DNA from: an uncultured Gammaproteobacteria bacterium
GTDB lineage: Bacteria; Pseudomonadota; Gammaproteobacteria; Poriferisulfidales; GCA-002705445
Direction of reading: 5' to 3'
DNA length: 32,948 nt
Assembly: GCA_913050095.1 (NCBI GenBank)
Contig: CAJXAV010000015.1
Coordinates: 1 to 32,948 of the forward strand
The notes beneath the pieces were generated by a model. The model was given only the letters and a program-made list of their open reading frames with translations. It had not been told where the DNA came from and did not search any database. Numbering within the stretch: position 1 is the stretch's first letter; the number at the start of each line of letters is the position of its first letter. This document shows positions 32,477 through 32,948 of this stretch, in pieces. The translations under genes and the position numbers were made by a program.

Positions 32477-32948
32477 ATGACAATAGTTAGCCAATTACAA
32501 AAATTTGTTTTAAAAAGGCTGTTTCCCTTTAAGGATTGGATTTCAGATTTACGCAATCCTAAAATTTTAAGAGCAGATATAGTGGCAGGACTTACTGTTG
32601 CTTTAGTCTTAGTTCCGCAATCTATGGCTTATGCGCAATTAGCTGGATTACCACCATATTATGGTTTGTATGCTTCATTTTTACCGGTAGCAATAGCTTC
32701 TATTTTTGGTTCTTCAAGGCAATTAGCGACAGGGCCAGTTGCAGTTGTAAGTTTGTTGACAGCGGCAGCATTGGAGCCTATAGCAAGTAATGATCCTACA
32801 GGATATGTTGCTTATGCAATTATGCTGGCTTTTTTAGTAGGAATTTTTCAATTATCCTTAGGGCTTCTAAGAATGGGTGTTCTAGTTGATTTTTTATCTC
32901 ATCCAGTTGTAACAGGGTTTACAAATGCCGCTGCAATAATAATAGCAA
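32477..32948 (+). CDS. SulP family anion transporter, N-terminal part
   Basis: The first 157 residues of a SulP (SLC26-type) transporter, cut by the window end. After a cytoplasmic start (VLKRLFPFKDWISDL) comes DIVAGLTVALVLVPQSMAYAQ, the SulP signature helix, then AGLPPYYGLYASFLP, TGPVAVVSLLT and MGVLVDFLSHPVVTGFTNAAA. SulP proteins move sulfate, bicarbonate or other anions across the inner membrane; the substrate cannot be told, and a C-terminal STAS domain would lie outside. It starts 10 bases after glyS. Confidence 0.93.
   Translation, partial: MTIVSQLQKFVLKRLFPFKDWISDLRNPKILRADIVAGLTVALVLVPQSMAYAQLAGLPPYYGLYASFLPVAIASIFGSSRQLATGPVAVVSLLTAAALEPIASNDPTGYVAYAIMLAFLVGIFQLSLGLLRMGVLVDFLSHPVVTGFTNAAAIIIA

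Noticed and set aside
1-32948. CRISPR arrays, tRNA or rRNA genes, insertion sequences, attachment sites and phage genes.
   Set aside because: No regularly spaced repeats, cloverleaf-like GC-rich segments, transposase or integrase motifs, or terminal inverted repeats were seen on either strand.

Overview
The window is chromosomal DNA from a strongly AT-rich, densely packed bacterium. Gene order and content point to a streamlined, probably marine, gammaproteobacterium-like organism: glnA-ntrB-ntrC with a sigma-54 promoter, the yibN-grxC-gpsA neighbourhood, glyQ-glyS as two subunits, a proteobacterial PEP carboxylase, DksA, an NtrC-type activator, and AT-biased codons with gaps of only a few bases. 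The placement is inferred from gene content only; no rRNA, tRNA, transposase, phage gene or CRISPR array was seen.

Layout. (1) 1-2446: a tight cassette, [probable SGNH hydrolase end]-SxtJ-DUF5989-carbamoyltransferase, of the kind associated with carbamoylation of a glycan or small molecule. (2) 2473-6316: a lipoprotein, a DUF457/YdjM-like membrane protein, an S51 peptidase, a small membrane protein, a HIT protein, a hotdog thioesterase and a free-standing domain resembling sigma-70 region 1.1. (3) 6344-7542: on the minus strand, a DsrC/TusE-like protein lacking the C-terminal cysteine plus a small membrane protein; on the plus strand, a very lysine-rich orphan. (4) 7720-12947: ppc, a YRG-repeat (DUF4278-like) protein, azoreductase, DUF1097 and DoxX membrane proteins. 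(5) 12949-19611: a DEAD-box helicase (minus), then ABC-F ATPase, DCC-type thiol protein, MOSC protein, DUF6787-like protein, ferritin-like protein, trpS and an AlkA-type glycosylase, ending against a 59-codon SDHAF4/DUF1674 gene on the minus strand. (6) 19687-22002: pseudoazurin, then dksA and ctpA on the minus strand. (7) 22257-25337: an SqrR-like ArsR regulator, membrane rhodanese, glutaredoxin, gpsA and pyrD in one direction. (8) 25344-29293 (minus): ntrC, ntrB, glnA. (9) 29510-32948: glyQ, glyS and the start of a SulP transporter.

How the parts work together. The nitrogen block keeps NtrB, NtrC and a near-consensus sigma-54 promoter for glnA, but glutamine synthetase has Phe where the adenylylated Tyr normally lies, so control appears transcriptional rather than by covalent modification. 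Sulfur/thiol chemistry recurs: the ArsR protein carries both cysteines of the persulfide sensor SqrR and leads into rhodanese and glutaredoxin; a DsrC-like protein has kept only the inner cysteine; a DCC-type dithiol protein and an azoreductase with an operator-like palindrome are present. RNA polymerase accessory factors are also unusual: a two-cysteine DksA and a solo region-1.1-like protein. No large undescribed multi-gene system is evident; the most novel items are the solo region-1.1 protein, the altered DsrC protein and the Phe-substituted GlnA.
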